Below the pieces are notes generated by a model. The model was not told the origin of the DNA. It ran no database searches and was given only the letters and a program-made list of their open reading frames with translations. Shown here in pieces: positions 7,708-16,101 of a stretch of 64,000 nt of DNA. The translations under genes were made by a program, and so were the position numbers. Within the stretch, counting starts at the first letter, position 1, and every line of letters starts with the position of its first letter. Source of the DNA: FEN-1191 sp036490715 (GTDB lineage: Bacteria > Pseudomonadota > Gammaproteobacteria > Steroidobacterales > Steroidobacteraceae); assembly GCA_036490715.1 (NCBI GenBank), contig DASXDL010000037.1, positions 1 to 64,000 on the forward strand, in the 5' to 3' direction.

Positions 7708-8582
7708 GCGCGCCGCCACTCTATGGTCTGGTGCTCACCGGTGGTCAAAGCCGGCGCATGCAGCGCGACAAGGCCGCGCTGCCTTACGCAGGCAGGTCGC
7801 AGCTGGCCCGAGCGATGGCGCTGCTCGCGCCCGAGGTCGAACGCTCATTCGTCTCGGTCCGCGGCGATCAGCTCACAGACCCGACTCGCACCGCGTTCGA
7901 CACCATCGCCGACCTGAAGTCCGACCTCGGCCCAATTGCCGGGATACAGGCCGCGTTGCATGCGCACCCGGATCGCGCCTGGCTGGTGCTGGCGTGCGAT
8001 CTGCCGTTTCTCGACACCGCGACGCTGCGCCACCTGATCGCGCATCGCGACAGCTCGCGTATTGCCACCGCCTACCGCAGCAATTTCGACGGCTTGCCCG
8101 AACCGCTGTGTGCGATCTTTGAGCCGCGCAGTCTGCCAATCATCGAACAATCGATCAGCCAGGGGCAGCACTGCCCGCGTGCTCTGCTGGCGCGCAGCGA
8201 TGTCACGCTGCTGGATCTGCCCAACGCGCGTGCGCTGGACAATATCAACACCGGCCAAGAGTACGCGGCAGCGGTGAACGCGCTGAGCGCCGCGCGGGAG
8301 GTGCCCGCGGACGCGCCTCGACCGGCGCCGAGCGACGCCTTGCGCCGCCTGAGCGTGCGCTACTTTGCGCTGCTGCGAGAACAAGCCGGCCGCAGCTCGG
8401 AGGTGGTCCACACGCAGGCCGCCACACCGCGGGAACTGTACGCAGAACTGCAGCGCCGGCACGGCCTGTCGCTGGCCCCCGAATTCCTCCGGGTCGCCGT
8501 CAACGATGAGTTCGGAGATTGGCGCGTGCCGCTCGCGGATGGGGACAGCGTCGTGTTCCTGCCACCGGTCGCCGGCGGCTGA
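7704..8582 (+). CDS. mobA-moaD: MobA-MoaD fusion: molybdenum cofactor guanylyltransferase plus sulfur-carrier subunit
   Basis: One uninterrupted 292-codon frame with two domains. Residues 1 to about 200 are MobA: YGLVLTGGQSRRMQRDKAAL is the nucleotide-binding opening and LACDLPFLD the Mg-binding segment. After a Pro/Ala linker, residues about 210-292 are MoaD, a ubiquitin-fold sulfur carrier, from VRYFALLREQAG to a free C-terminal PVAGG that can be adenylylated and thiocarboxylated. MobA adds GMP to Moco and MoaD donates sulfur to cPMP, so the two act at different steps. The start is probably CTG at 7704; using GTG at 7731 would delete the first beta strand of MobA. An internal start giving free MoaD cannot be excluded. 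Confidence 0.85.
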   Translation: MSAPPLYGLVLTGGQSRRMQRDKAALPYAGRSQLARAMALLAPEVERSFVSVRGDQLTDPTRTAFDTIADLKSDLGPIAGIQAALHAHPDRAWLVLACDLPFLDTATLRHLIAHRDSSRIATAYRSNFDGLPEPLCAIFEPRSLPIIEQSISQGQHCPRALLARSDVTLLDLPNARALDNINTGQEYAAAVNALSAAREVPADAPRPAPSDALRRLSVRYFALLREQAGRSSEVVHTQAATPRELYAELQRRHGLSLAPEFLRVAVNDEFGDWRVPLADGDSVVFLPPVAGG

Positions 8583-8605
8583 ACAACGTCCGGGCGGCAC
8601 GACTC

Positions 8606-9079
8606 GTGGCGCGCTTTAGCTTGCACGACGGCGACCTGCAACCCGAGCTGCTGCGCCAGGAACTGCAGCATCCGGGCTGCGGCGGCTACGCCGCGTTCGA
8701 AGGCTGGGTGCGCGACTTCAATGATGGCCGCAGCGTGCTGCGGCTGGAGTACGAGGCGTTCGCGCCGCTGGCATTGCGCGAGGGCGAACGCATCCTGGCG
8801 GAAGCGCAGCAGCGCTTTGGTGTCGAGCGACTGCGCTGCGCGCACCGGGTCGGTCCACTGGCGATTGGGCAGCTGGCGGTGTGGGTCGGCGTCAGCGCCG
8901 CACACCGGGGCGAGGCTTTCGACGCCTGTCGCTACATCATCGACGAGGTCAAGCATCGAGTGCCGATCTGGAAGAAGGAATACTACGAGGACGGCGACTC
9001 GGGCTGGGTCAACTGCGAGCGTTGCGCGGTCGGGTCACCGGCGGTACACGAGCAGCCGCCGGTGCAAGGTACACGCTAG
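8606..9079 (+). CDS. moaE: Molybdopterin synthase catalytic subunit MoaE
   Basis: A 157-residue MoaE, the large subunit of molybdopterin synthase, which receives sulfur from MoaD to form the dithiolene. The diagnostic region is present: AAHRGEAFDACRYIIDEVKHR, then VPIWKKEYYEDG with the catalytic lysines. GCGGYAAFEGWVRDFNDG matches the N-terminal part. The only sensible start is GTG at 8606, 23 nt after the fusion gene; there is no strong ribosome site. An in-frame extension to 8519 would run back inside the preceding gene. It ends the Moco cluster, convergent with proA across 15 nt. Confidence 0.93.
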   Translation: MARFSLHDGDLQPELLRQELQHPGCGGYAAFEGWVRDFNDGRSVLRLEYEAFAPLALREGERILAEAQQRFGVERLRCAHRVGPLAIGQLAVWVGVSAAHRGEAFDACRYIIDEVKHRVPIWKKEYYEDGDSGWVNCERCAVGSPAVHEQPPVQGTR

Positions 9080-9094
9080 CAAGGCCGCAGAGTC

Positions 9095-10396
9095 TTAAGG
9101 TCGGGTCTGGCCGGAGCCGTGCACGACGTACTTGTAGCTGGTGAGCTGTTCCACCCCGACCGGCCCACGCGCATGGAAGCGGTCGGTCGATATGCCGATC
9201 TCCGCACCCATGCCGAACTCGCCGCCGTCCGCGAACTGAGTGGAGGCGTTGTGCAAAACGATGGCACTGTCCACGCGTTGCAGGAACCGCTCCGCCGTAG
9301 TGCGGTTGTCGGTGACGATGGCATCGGTGTGGGCCGAGCCGTAGCGGCCGATGTGGTCGATGGCGCCCTCGACCCCGTCCACCACCCGCACGGCGATGAT
9401 GGCATCTAGGTACTCGGTGTACCAATCCGCTTCGGTCACCGGTTTGACGCGTGCATCTGCTGCCCGCACAGGCTCGTCGCCGCGCACTTCGCAGCCGGCA
9501 TCGATCAGGGCGCCGACCAGGGCGGGCAAATGCGCGGCCGGGCACCCCCGATCGATCAGCAGCGTCTCGGCCGCGCCGCACACTCCGGTGCGGCGCATCT
9601 TGGCGTTGAGCACGATACGACGGGCCATGTCCAGGCTGGCATCATGATCGACGTAAACGTGGCAATTTCCCTCAAGGTGGCCGATCACCGGCACGCGCGC
9701 CTCGGCCTGCACCCTTGCCACCAGGCTCTTGCCACCACGCGGCACCAGCACGTCGATGAATTCCTGCATGTTGCCGAGCATCTCACCGACCGCGGCGCGA
9801 TCGGCGGTGGGCACGAGCTGGATCGCTGTCACGGGCAGTCCGGCGCTGTTCAGGCCCTCGATCAGGCAAGCGTGAATCGCTGCGCTGGAGCGGCGACTGT
9901 CCGAGCCGCCGCGCAGGATCGCGGCGTTGCCCGACTTGAGGCACAGGGCGCCGGCATCCGCGGTGACGTTGGGGCGGCTCTCATAGATGATGCCGATGAC
10001 GCCCAGCGGCACACGCACGCGAGCGATGCGCAGGCCGTTGGGACGAGTCCATTCTGCGACAGTCACGCCGATCGGATCCTGAAGTGCCGCCACCTCTTCC
10101 AGACCGCGTGCCATTGCCTCGATGCGCCCATCGTCAAGTCGCAATCGATCGAGCAAGGCGGCATTCAGGCCGGCGGCCTGCGCGTCACGCAAGTCGTCGG
10201 CATTGGCCGCTCGCAGGGCGGCAACCTGCGCACGGATGGCGACTGCGGCCGCGACCAGTGCGGCGTTCTTGGCGCGGCTGTCAGCCAGCGCCAGCTGCTG
10301 CGCTGCCGCCACGGCACCGCGGCCGATGCTCTGCATCAGCGCATGTAGATCCGACAGCTCGCCGCGCTCGGCGATCGATGTGACGGTGCGTGTCAT
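9095..10396 (-). CDS. proA: Gamma-glutamyl phosphate reductase ProA
   Basis: A 433-residue NADPH-dependent reductase giving glutamate-5-semialdehyde in proline synthesis. The aldehyde-dehydrogenase-like fold shows GVIGIIYESRPNVTADA, LKSGNAAILRGGSDS, LVPRGGKSLV and the active-site segment around MRRTGVCGAAETLL with the catalytic Cys. The C-terminal part has HTDAIVTDNRTTAERF and FADGGEFGMGAEIGIST. Length is normal. The start overlaps the proB stop by four bases (ATGA), so ProA is translationally coupled to ProB. Confidence 0.96.
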   Translation of the reverse strand: MTRTVTSIAERGELSDLHALMQSIGRGAVAAAQQLALADSRAKNAALVAAAVAIRAQVAALRAANADDLRDAQAAGLNAALLDRLRLDDGRIEAMARGLEEVAALQDPIGVTVAEWTRPNGLRIARVRVPLGVIGIIYESRPNVTADAGALCLKSGNAAILRGGSDSRRSSAAIHACLIEGLNSAGLPVTAIQLVPTADRAAVGEMLGNMQEFIDVLVPRGGKSLVARVQAEARVPVIGHLEGNCHVYVDHDASLDMARRIVLNAKMRRTGVCGAAETLLIDRGCPAAHLPALVGALIDAGCEVRGDEPVRAADARVKPVTEADWYTEYLDAIIAVRVVDGVEGAIDHIGRYGSAHTDAIVTDNRTTAERFLQRVDSAIVLHNASTQFADGGEFGMGAEIGISTDRFHARGPVGVEQLTSYKYVVHGSGQTRP

Positions 10397-11622
10397 GACT
10401 TCACCTCGGCCCGACCTTCGGCGCCGGCCGGCGGCGCGCCGCGATTATCGGCCGGCCGATAATCATGCTGCAGAATCACCAGATCGTCACGGTGGATCAG
10501 CTCTTCGCGCCCGCGAAATCCAAGGATGGCCTCGATCTCGCCGCTGCGGCGCCCCAGAATGCGCGCGGCGTCAGTGTCGGAGTAGGCGGCGATGCCGCGC
10601 GCCACCTCGGTGCCGTCCGGCGCCAGCACGCTGACCGTATCGCCGCTGTCGAAGCGGCCCAGGGTGCCGGTCACGCCGGCCGCCAGCAGGCTCTTGCCAC
10701 CGTGCAGGGCCCGCAGTGCACCGGCATCTATATGAATGGCGCCGGCGGGACGCAGCGTGCCCGCGATCCACTGTTTACGCGCGGCCAGTGGCGTCGAGGC
10801 CGGCACGAACCAGGTGCAGCGCGCGCCGGCCTCGAGGCGCTTGAGCGGATGGCGCCTCTGGCCCGACGCGACGCACAGGTGACAGCCGGCATTCACGGCG
10901 ATGCGCGCCGCTGCGATCTTAGTCGCCATGCCGCCCGAGCCGACCTCGGAACTGGCCCGACCCGCCATCGCTTCGATCTCGGGCGTGATACGCATGACGC
11001 GCTCGATGAACTTCGCGCCCGGATCGCGATTGGGATCGGCCGTGTAAAGTCCGTCGATGTCCGACAGCAGCACCAGGCAATCGGCGCTGGCCATCTGCGC
11101 CACGCGTGCCGCCAGCCGGTCGTTGTCGCCGTAACGGATCTCGGCGGTGGCGACCGTGTCATTCTCGTTGATCACCGGGATCGCGCGCAGCGCCAGCAGC
11201 GCTTCCAGCGTCGCGCGGGCATTCAAGTAACGGCCGCGCTGTTCGCTGTCCTCCAGCGTCAGCAAGACCTGCGCCACGGTAGCGTGGCCGGCCTCCAGCA
11301 ACTCTTTATATGCATGCGCCAGGCGGATCTGGCCGACGGCCGCGGCCGCCTGGCTTTCCTCCAGCCGTAATGCCCCGGCGGGCAGCCCAAGGTGCCGCCG
11401 CCCCAGCGCGATCGCGCCCGATGACACCAAGATCGGCTGCTGGCCGCGCCGATGCAAGCGCAGTACGTCGGCGATCAGCGTGCGAAGCCACGCGCGATTG
11501 AGCCGCCCGGTGCGCGCGTCGACCAACAGCGCCGATCCGACCTTGACCACGACGCGCCTCGCGTCGGTCAGCGGCGAGGGTGATCGGTTTGTGTTGCGAT
11601 CGATCATGAGCGGCCGCGCCAT
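10393..11622 (-). CDS. proB: Glutamate 5-kinase ProB
   Basis: The first enzyme of proline synthesis, about 409 residues. The amino-acid kinase domain shows VVVKVGSALLVD, ILVSSGAIALGRRHL, INENDTVATAEIRYGDNDRLAARVA and LLSDIDGLYTADP; a C-terminal PUA domain follows (GAIHIDAGALRALHGGKSLLAAGV), where family members are often feedback-inhibited by proline. Two nearby ATGs (11622 and 11607) are both plausible; neither has a strong ribosome site and I list the longer. It is the first gene of proBA and is transcribed away from the acidic-tail gene, so a shared divergent promoter region lies at 11623-11730. Confidence 0.94.
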   Translation of the reverse strand: MARPLMIDRNTNRSPSPLTDARRVVVKVGSALLVDARTGRLNRAWLRTLIADVLRLHRRGQQPILVSSGAIALGRRHLGLPAGALRLEESQAAAAVGQIRLAHAYKELLEAGHATVAQVLLTLEDSEQRGRYLNARATLEALLALRAIPVINENDTVATAEIRYGDNDRLAARVAQMASADCLVLLSDIDGLYTADPNRDPGAKFIERVMRITPEIEAMAGRASSEVGSGGMATKIAAARIAVNAGCHLCVASGQRRHPLKRLEAGARCTWFVPASTPLAARKQWIAGTLRPAGAIHIDAGALRALHGGKSLLAAGVTGTLGRFDSGDTVSVLAPDGTEVARGIAAYSDTDAARILGRRSGEIEAILGFRGREELIHRDDLVILQHDYRPADNRGAPPAGAEGRAEVKS

Positions 11623-11730
11623 TGTAGAGCACCTGATGCGCCGCAACCCGATTGCCTGACCGCGGCGGGAGCCCTAATATCCTTGCGCGGCGCATGGTGC
11701 GCGCCACACAGCGGTCGAGGAATCTTCAAC

Positions 11731-12069
11731 GTGGCGAGAGAATACGAGCCCGTCGTGGGGCAGTGGTACGAGAATATCGACGAAAACGAGAGCTTCCGCG
11801 TCCTGTCGGTGGATGAAGACGCCGAGCTGGTCGAACTCGAATACCTCGACGGCGACATCGAAGAGGTGGATCTGGAAACCTGGCACGAGCTTGACCTCGA
11901 CAAGATCGACGAGCCGGAAGGCTGGGCCGGCAATGACGACGACGATGATGAGGACGAGGAAGAAGAGGAAGAAGAGGAAGAGGACGAACTCGACGAGACC
12001 TGGGATGACGACGACGACGAAGACGACGAGGACTGGGACGAGGACGACAAGGAAAGCGACAACTACTGA
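11731..12069 (+). CDS. DUF6763-type small protein with long acidic C-terminal tail
   Basis: A 112-residue protein. The first 65 or so residues (VVGQWYENIDENESFRVL, then VELEYLDGDIEEVDLETW and HELDLDKIDEPEGW) match the small conserved gammaproteobacterial family I know as DUF6763; no function is established. The remaining 45 or so residues are nearly all Asp and Glu, in runs such as DDDDDED and EEEEEEEEE, broken by a few Trp. The tail DNA is a GAN trinucleotide-rich purine tract. Start is GTG at 11731 with GAGGA about 9 nt upstream. The antisense reading is serine-rich and I treat it as an artefact of the tract. Confidence 0.8.
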   Translation: MAREYEPVVGQWYENIDENESFRVLSVDEDAELVELEYLDGDIEEVDLETWHELDLDKIDEPEGWAGNDDDDDEDEEEEEEEEEDELDETWDDDDDEDDEDWDEDDKESDNY

Positions 12070-12195
12070 GCCCGGTCCAGCTCCTATAGGCTATTGATTT
12101 GTCAGTGAAATGGCGCCGGCGGTTGAATTCCGGCTCGGCGCCGTCATCTAACTCCTGCATGCTCCAACGCGCCAAGGGCGCGCACAATTCACACC

Positions 12196-13077
12196 ATGAA
12201 ACGAATCTTGCTGCTTGTACTGACCAATCTGGCGATCCTCGTCGTGCTATCGATCGTCGCCCAGGTCACCGGCCTGGACCAATGGATGGCGGCGCAGGGA
12301 TCGAGTCTGCAGGGCCTGCTGGTATTCGCGGCGCTGTTCGGCTTTTCCGGCTCGCTGATATCGCTGGCCATCTCCAAATGGATGGCGGTGCGCGCCATGG
12401 GCGTGCGCATCATTCAGCAGCCGGCCACGGCCAACGAGCAGTGGCTGGTCACTACGGTACATTCGCTGGCGGCAAAGGCCGGCGTTGGCTTGCCCGAGGT
12501 GGGCATCTTCGACTCACCGCAGCCGAATGCCTTCGCCACCGGCCCCCGGCGCAACAACGCGCTGGTCGCGGTCAGCAGTGGCCTGCTGGCATCGATGAAC
12601 CGCGATGAGATCGAAGCGGTGCTCGGGCATGAACTCACGCACGTCGCCAACGGCGACATGGTGACCCTCACGCTGATCCAGGGCGTGGTCAACACGTTCG
12701 TGATCTTCCTGTCGCGCATCGTCGGCGCGATCGTCGATCGTTCGATCTCGCGCGACAGTGACGGCCGTGGCGCGGCTTATTTCGTCAGCGTGCTGGTGTC
12801 GCAGATCGTGCTGGGAGTGCTCGCGACCATGATCGTGATGTGGTTTTCGCGCCAGCGCGAGTTCCGCGCCGACGCCGGCGGCGCGGGGCTGGCCGGCCGC
12901 AATCGCATGATCGCCGCGCTCCAGCGCCTCAAGTCCGCGCACGATGATCCGCTGCCGGCGCAGCTCAACGCCTTCGGCATCTCCGGCGGCGAAGGCAGCG
13001 GGCTGCGCCGCCTGTTCCTGAGTCATCCGCCGCTCGAGGAACGGATTGCAGCCCTGCGCGCGCTGCCCGGCGACTGA
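12196..13077 (+). CDS. htpX: Membrane zinc metalloprotease HtpX
   Basis: A 293-residue M48 family protease of the inner membrane that degrades misfolded membrane proteins, often as a backup to FtsH. It has two N-terminal hydrophobic segments (LLLVLTNLAILVVLSIVA and LLVFAALFGF), the zinc motif HELTH at 145-149, two further hydrophobic segments after it, and FRADAGGAGLAG holding the third zinc ligand region. It ends in the usual SHPPLEERIAALR. Length equals that of E. coli HtpX. It lies 126 nt after the acidic-tail gene and 11 nt before the flavoprotein gene. Confidence 0.95.
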   Translation: MKRILLLVLTNLAILVVLSIVAQVTGLDQWMAAQGSSLQGLLVFAALFGFSGSLISLAISKWMAVRAMGVRIIQQPATANEQWLVTTVHSLAAKAGVGLPEVGIFDSPQPNAFATGPRRNNALVAVSSGLLASMNRDEIEAVLGHELTHVANGDMVTLTLIQGVVNTFVIFLSRIVGAIVDRSISRDSDGRGAAYFVSVLVSQIVLGVLATMIVMWFSRQREFRADAGGAGLAGRNRMIAALQRLKSAHDDPLPAQLNAFGISGGEGSGLRRLFLSHPPLEERIAALRALPGD

Positions 13078-13088
13078 TCGCGCGCCGC

Positions 13089-14501
13089 GTGTCCGCCGCC
13101 GACGCTCTGCGCGCGCAGCTTCGGGCCCTGGTGGGCGCCGATGCCGTGCTCACCGAGCCGTCCGACACCGACAGCTATCTGGTAGACGAGCGACGGCTGT
13201 ACCGCGGCCACGCGCTCGCGGTGGTGCTGCCGCACGCGGTGGCGCAGGTGGCCGACCTGCTGGCCTGGTGCAATGAGCGGCGCATCGGCGTGGTGCCGCA
13301 GGGTGGCAACACCAGCTACTGCGGCGGCGCCACGCCCGATGACTCTGGCCGGCAGCTGCTGCTGTCGCTCAGACGCCTGAACCGGATCCGCTCGGTCGAC
13401 GCCGATAACTTTTCGCTGATTGCCGAAGGCGGCTGCGTACTCGCCAGCGTGCAGCAGGCCGCCGCCGCCGTCGATCGGTTGTTTCCGCTGAGTCTGGGTT
13501 CGGAAGGCAGCTGCCGCATCGGCGGCAATCTCGCCACCAACGCCGGCGGCTTGAACGTCGTGCGCTACGGCATGGCGCGCGAGCTGGTGCTCGGCATCGA
13601 GGCGGTGTTTGCCGATGGCAGCGTGTTCGATGGTCTCAAGTCCTTGCGCAAGGACAATACCGGCTATGACCTCAAATCGTTGCTGATCGGATCCGAGGGC
13701 ACGCTCGGCGTGATCACCGCCGCCGCGCTCAAGCTGTGGCCCAGCATGCGCAGCAGCGCCACCGCGTTCATCGGCGTGCCGACACCGGACGCGGCGCTAC
13801 GCCTGCTCGGGCTGTTGCGCACTGCCGCGGGCGAGCGGCTGAGCTCGTTCGAGCTGATTCCACGGATCGCGATTGAGCTGACTGCGCGCTACATCAGCGG
13901 CGTCGGTGATCCGCTGCCCGCGACCCACCCGTGGTATGTGCTGTGTGAGCTGACCTCATCGGTTGATGAGCCGCTGTCCGAGCTGCTGCAGCATGCGCTG
14001 GCCGAGGCAGGCGATCAGTCGCTGCTGACCGATGCCGCGATTGCTACCAGCGAGCGCGTGCGGGCCGCGTTCTGGCGGCTGCGCGAGAGCGTGCCTGAGG
14101 CACAGCGCCATGCCGGCCCCAGTCTCAAGCACGATATCAGCGTGCCGGTGGCGGCCCTGCCGCGATTCATCGAGCAGGCATCGCAGTGGGTGGCGACCCA
14201 CGTGCGCGATGGCGCGCTGGTGTGCTACGGGCATGCCGGCGACGGTAACCTGCATTTCAACCTCAGCTGCCTTGAGCCTGAGCGCAAGGCCGCCTTCCTG
14301 GCACAGGAGCCGTCAATTCGACGCGCGATACACGACCTGGTGGCGCGCTTCGAGGGCAGCTTCAGCGCCGAACACGGCATTGGGCAGCTCAAGCGCGACG
14401 AGCTGCAGCGTTACACCTCGCCGGTGGAGCTGTCGGCAATGCGCGCGATCAAGCGCGCACTCGACCCGAACGGCATCATGAATCCGGGCAAGTTGCTTTG
14501 A
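13089..14501 (+). CDS. FAD-linked oxidoreductase, GlcD / D-2-hydroxyacid dehydrogenase type
   Basis: A 470-residue flavoprotein of the VAO/PCMH family. The FAD-binding half has VVPQGGNTSYCGGATPD, FPLSLGSEGSCRIGGNLATN and LLIGSEGTLGVITAAAL. The C-terminal half has HDISVPVAALPRF, CYGHAGDGNLHFNL and the terminal SAEHGIGQLKRDEL, whose histidines bind metal in D-2-hydroxyglutarate and D-lactate dehydrogenases. The family oxidises D-2-hydroxyacids and passes electrons to an acceptor; the exact substrate cannot be read here. The start is GTG, 11 nt after htpX. The 3' end overlaps the convergent LysR gene by 26 bases. Confidence 0.88.
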   Translation: MSAADALRAQLRALVGADAVLTEPSDTDSYLVDERRLYRGHALAVVLPHAVAQVADLLAWCNERRIGVVPQGGNTSYCGGATPDDSGRQLLLSLRRLNRIRSVDADNFSLIAEGGCVLASVQQAAAAVDRLFPLSLGSEGSCRIGGNLATNAGGLNVVRYGMARELVLGIEAVFADGSVFDGLKSLRKDNTGYDLKSLLIGSEGTLGVITAAALKLWPSMRSSATAFIGVPTPDAALRLLGLLRTAAGERLSSFELIPRIAIELTARYISGVGDPLPATHPWYVLCELTSSVDEPLSELLQHALAEAGDQSLLTDAAIATSERVRAAFWRLRESVPEAQRHAGPSLKHDISVPVAALPRFIEQASQWVATHVRDGALVCYGHAGDGNLHFNLSCLEPERKAAFLAQEPSIRRAIHDLVARFEGSFSAEHGIGQLKRDELQRYTSPVELSAMRAIKRALDPNGIMNPGKLL

Positions 14502-15381
14502 TCTGTTCGCGCAAGATGGCCGACAGACGCTGCGCACCCAGTCCCGCATAGTCGCGGTCGGCGTACACCAGGTAGAGCTCGGTCGAGATACGGGCGCCCT
14601 CGCGCAGCGGCAACGGTTTGAGTCGCCCCTGATCGAGATCCTGGCGAATCGTCTCCTCTGGGAACCAGGCGAATCCTAGCCCCAGCGTGGCGGCCTGGAT
14701 CTGGGTCGCCTTGTGACTGAAGGTCCAGCGCTGTGCCGCGTCCAACCACGGCGCATTGCGACTGCGGCTGCTGCCAGAATCGCGGATCACCAGCTGGCGA
14801 TACTTGCGCAGATCCTGCGCGGTCAGCTCGCGCCCGAACCGGTGCAGCGGATGATCCGGATGGGCGGCGGCGACGAAGCGCACCCGCATGATGGCGTCGC
14901 CCATGAAGCCGGGTGGCACCAGTGAGCTGATGGCCAGGTCGACGCGCCGCTGCATCAGCGCCTCGTCGGTGCCGCTGAGTACGGTTTCGTAAAGTTCGAT
15001 GCGCGTATCGGGCCGTTCCTGCGCGAACAGATCGAAGCAGCGCAGCAGCAGCCAGGTCGGGAAAATGATCTCCACCGCTAGGCGAATCTCGCTCTCCCAT
15101 CCCTGCGACAGCGCCCGCCCCGCCCCTTCGAGTGTTTCGGCTTCCTCGAGCAGCGCCTTGGCGCGCCGATACAGGATCTGGCCACCGGCTGTGAGCTGAG
15201 CCTTGCGGCCGCTGAGCTCGAACACCTTCACCTGCAGCATGCGCTCGAGCTTTTGCACCGCGTAGGTAATGGCGGACTGGCTCTTTCGCAGCCTCCGCGC
15301 CGCCTGCGCATAGCCTCCGGCGTCGACTACGGCCTGAAGAGCGCGCCATTGCTCGAGCGACACCCTGGGTGCTTGATTCAT
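14476..15381 (-). CDS. LysR-family transcriptional regulator
   Basis: A 301-residue LysR-type regulator. The N-terminal winged helix-turn-helix reads LEQWRALQAVVDAGGYAQAA then RRLRKSQSAITYAVQKLE; the rest is the two-lobed effector domain. It is divergent from an azoreductase-pirin pair, the arrangement of quinone- or nitroaromatic-responsive LysR regulators such as YhaJ, so those genes are its likely targets. Start is ATG at 15381; a TTG two codons earlier is less likely. A perfect inverted repeat is centred on the start codon, suggesting autoregulation. The 3' end overlaps the convergent GlcD-like gene by 26 bases. Confidence 0.92.
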   Translation of the reverse strand: MNQAPRVSLEQWRALQAVVDAGGYAQAARRLRKSQSAITYAVQKLERMLQVKVFELSGRKAQLTAGGQILYRRAKALLEEAETLEGAGRALSQGWESEIRLAVEIIFPTWLLLRCFDLFAQERPDTRIELYETVLSGTDEALMQRRVDLAISSLVPPGFMGDAIMRVRFVAAAHPDHPLHRFGRELTAQDLRKYRQLVIRDSGSSRSRNAPWLDAAQRWTFSHKATQIQAATLGLGFAWFPEETIRQDLDQGRLKPLPLREGARISTELYLVYADRDYAGLGAQRLSAILREQIKATCPDS

Positions 15382-15387
15382 AATCAA
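15373..15387. repeat. Perfect inverted repeat centred on the LysR start codon
   Basis: TTGATT, three bases (the CAT complementary to the start ATG), then AATCAA. Its position would let a bound protein block LysR expression, so it is a candidate autoregulatory site. Confidence 0.5.
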
Positions 15388-15397
15388 TCTGTTTTTT

Positions 15398-15420
15398 CGA
15401 TAATAGAAGGCTGATTATTG
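15398..15420. promoter_or_regulatory. Candidate LysR operator in the divergent intergenic region
   Basis: ATAAT, nine bases, ATTAT; the arms extend to TCGATAAT and ATTATTGA with one mismatch (7 of 8). LysR regulators bind interrupted dyads of the T-N11-A type with such spacing. It lies between the LysR gene and the azoreductase gene, about 74 nt upstream of the latter. Confidence 0.5.
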
Positions 15421-15493
15421 AACTTTTTTATCGTTCTCTCAAATGTTTAACTCCTTCCCACGCCCCCAAGGGCGCTAGGGAAAGGCACAGGAC

Positions 15494-16093
15494 ATGACCA
15501 CGCTGCTACAGATCAACACCAGCATCCACGCTCGTGAGGGGCAGTCGAGCCTGCTGGCCGCCCGGTTCGTCGAGGCGTTCGAACGCGTCCACCCCGCGGC
15601 CCAGGTCGTGCACCGCGACCTGGCGCTCGAGCCGGTCCCGCACCTGAGCGCCGAGCGCTTCGCGGCCTTTCTGGCCACGCCGGAACGGCGCACGCCCGAG
15701 CAGCGCGTGGTAGCACAGTATTCCGACCGCTTGATCGCCGAACTCAGACAGGCCGACGTCATCGTGCTCGGACTGCCGATGTACAACGTCGGTGTGCCCT
15801 TGCAGCTGAAGTCGTATTTCGATCACATCGCGCGTGCCGGCGAGACTTTCCGCTACACAGCCGAAGGTCCGGTCGGGCTGCTGCGCGACAAGAAAGCCTA
15901 CGTGTTTGCCACCCGCGGGGGCTTGTACGCCGGTACTGCGCTTGATACACAGACCGCGTACGTGCGCGACTTGCTGCGCTTCGTCGGCATCGAGGACATC
16001 GAATTCGTTTACGCCGAGGGTCTGGCGATCAGCCCGGGCAAGGCGTCCGGCTTTGCCAGGGCCACGCAACAGATCGCCCGCCTCGCGGCATAG
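15494..16093 (+). CDS. azoR: FMN-dependent NADH-azoreductase (AzoR-type quinone reductase)
   Basis: A 199-residue flavodoxin-fold enzyme that reduces quinones and azo dyes by two electrons using NADH. The N-terminal phosphate-binding loop is INTSIHAREGQSS, and VLGLPMYNVGVPLQLKSYFD is the FMN-contact signature of AzoR. The segment YVFATRGGLYAG is the second FMN contact. Length matches E. coli AzoR. It is divergent from the LysR gene and 8 nt upstream of the pirin gene, consistent with a small operon for electrophile or quinone stress. An AGGACATG context is seen at the start. Confidence 0.92.
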   Translation: MTTLLQINTSIHAREGQSSLLAARFVEAFERVHPAAQVVHRDLALEPVPHLSAERFAAFLATPERRTPEQRVVAQYSDRLIAELRQADVIVLGLPMYNVGVPLQLKSYFDHIARAGETFRYTAEGPVGLLRDKKAYVFATRGGLYAGTALDTQTAYVRDLLRFVGIEDIEFVYAEGLAISPGKASGFARATQQIARLAA

Positions 16094-16101
16094 GAGTAAT
16101 C

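Noticed and set aside
11604..12062. Serine-rich reading frame antisense to the acidic-tail gene
   Set aside because: It is the mirror of the GAN repeat tract (GAN read backwards gives Ser codons) and overlaps the well-supported DUF6763 core and proB start; no ribosome site or known domain.
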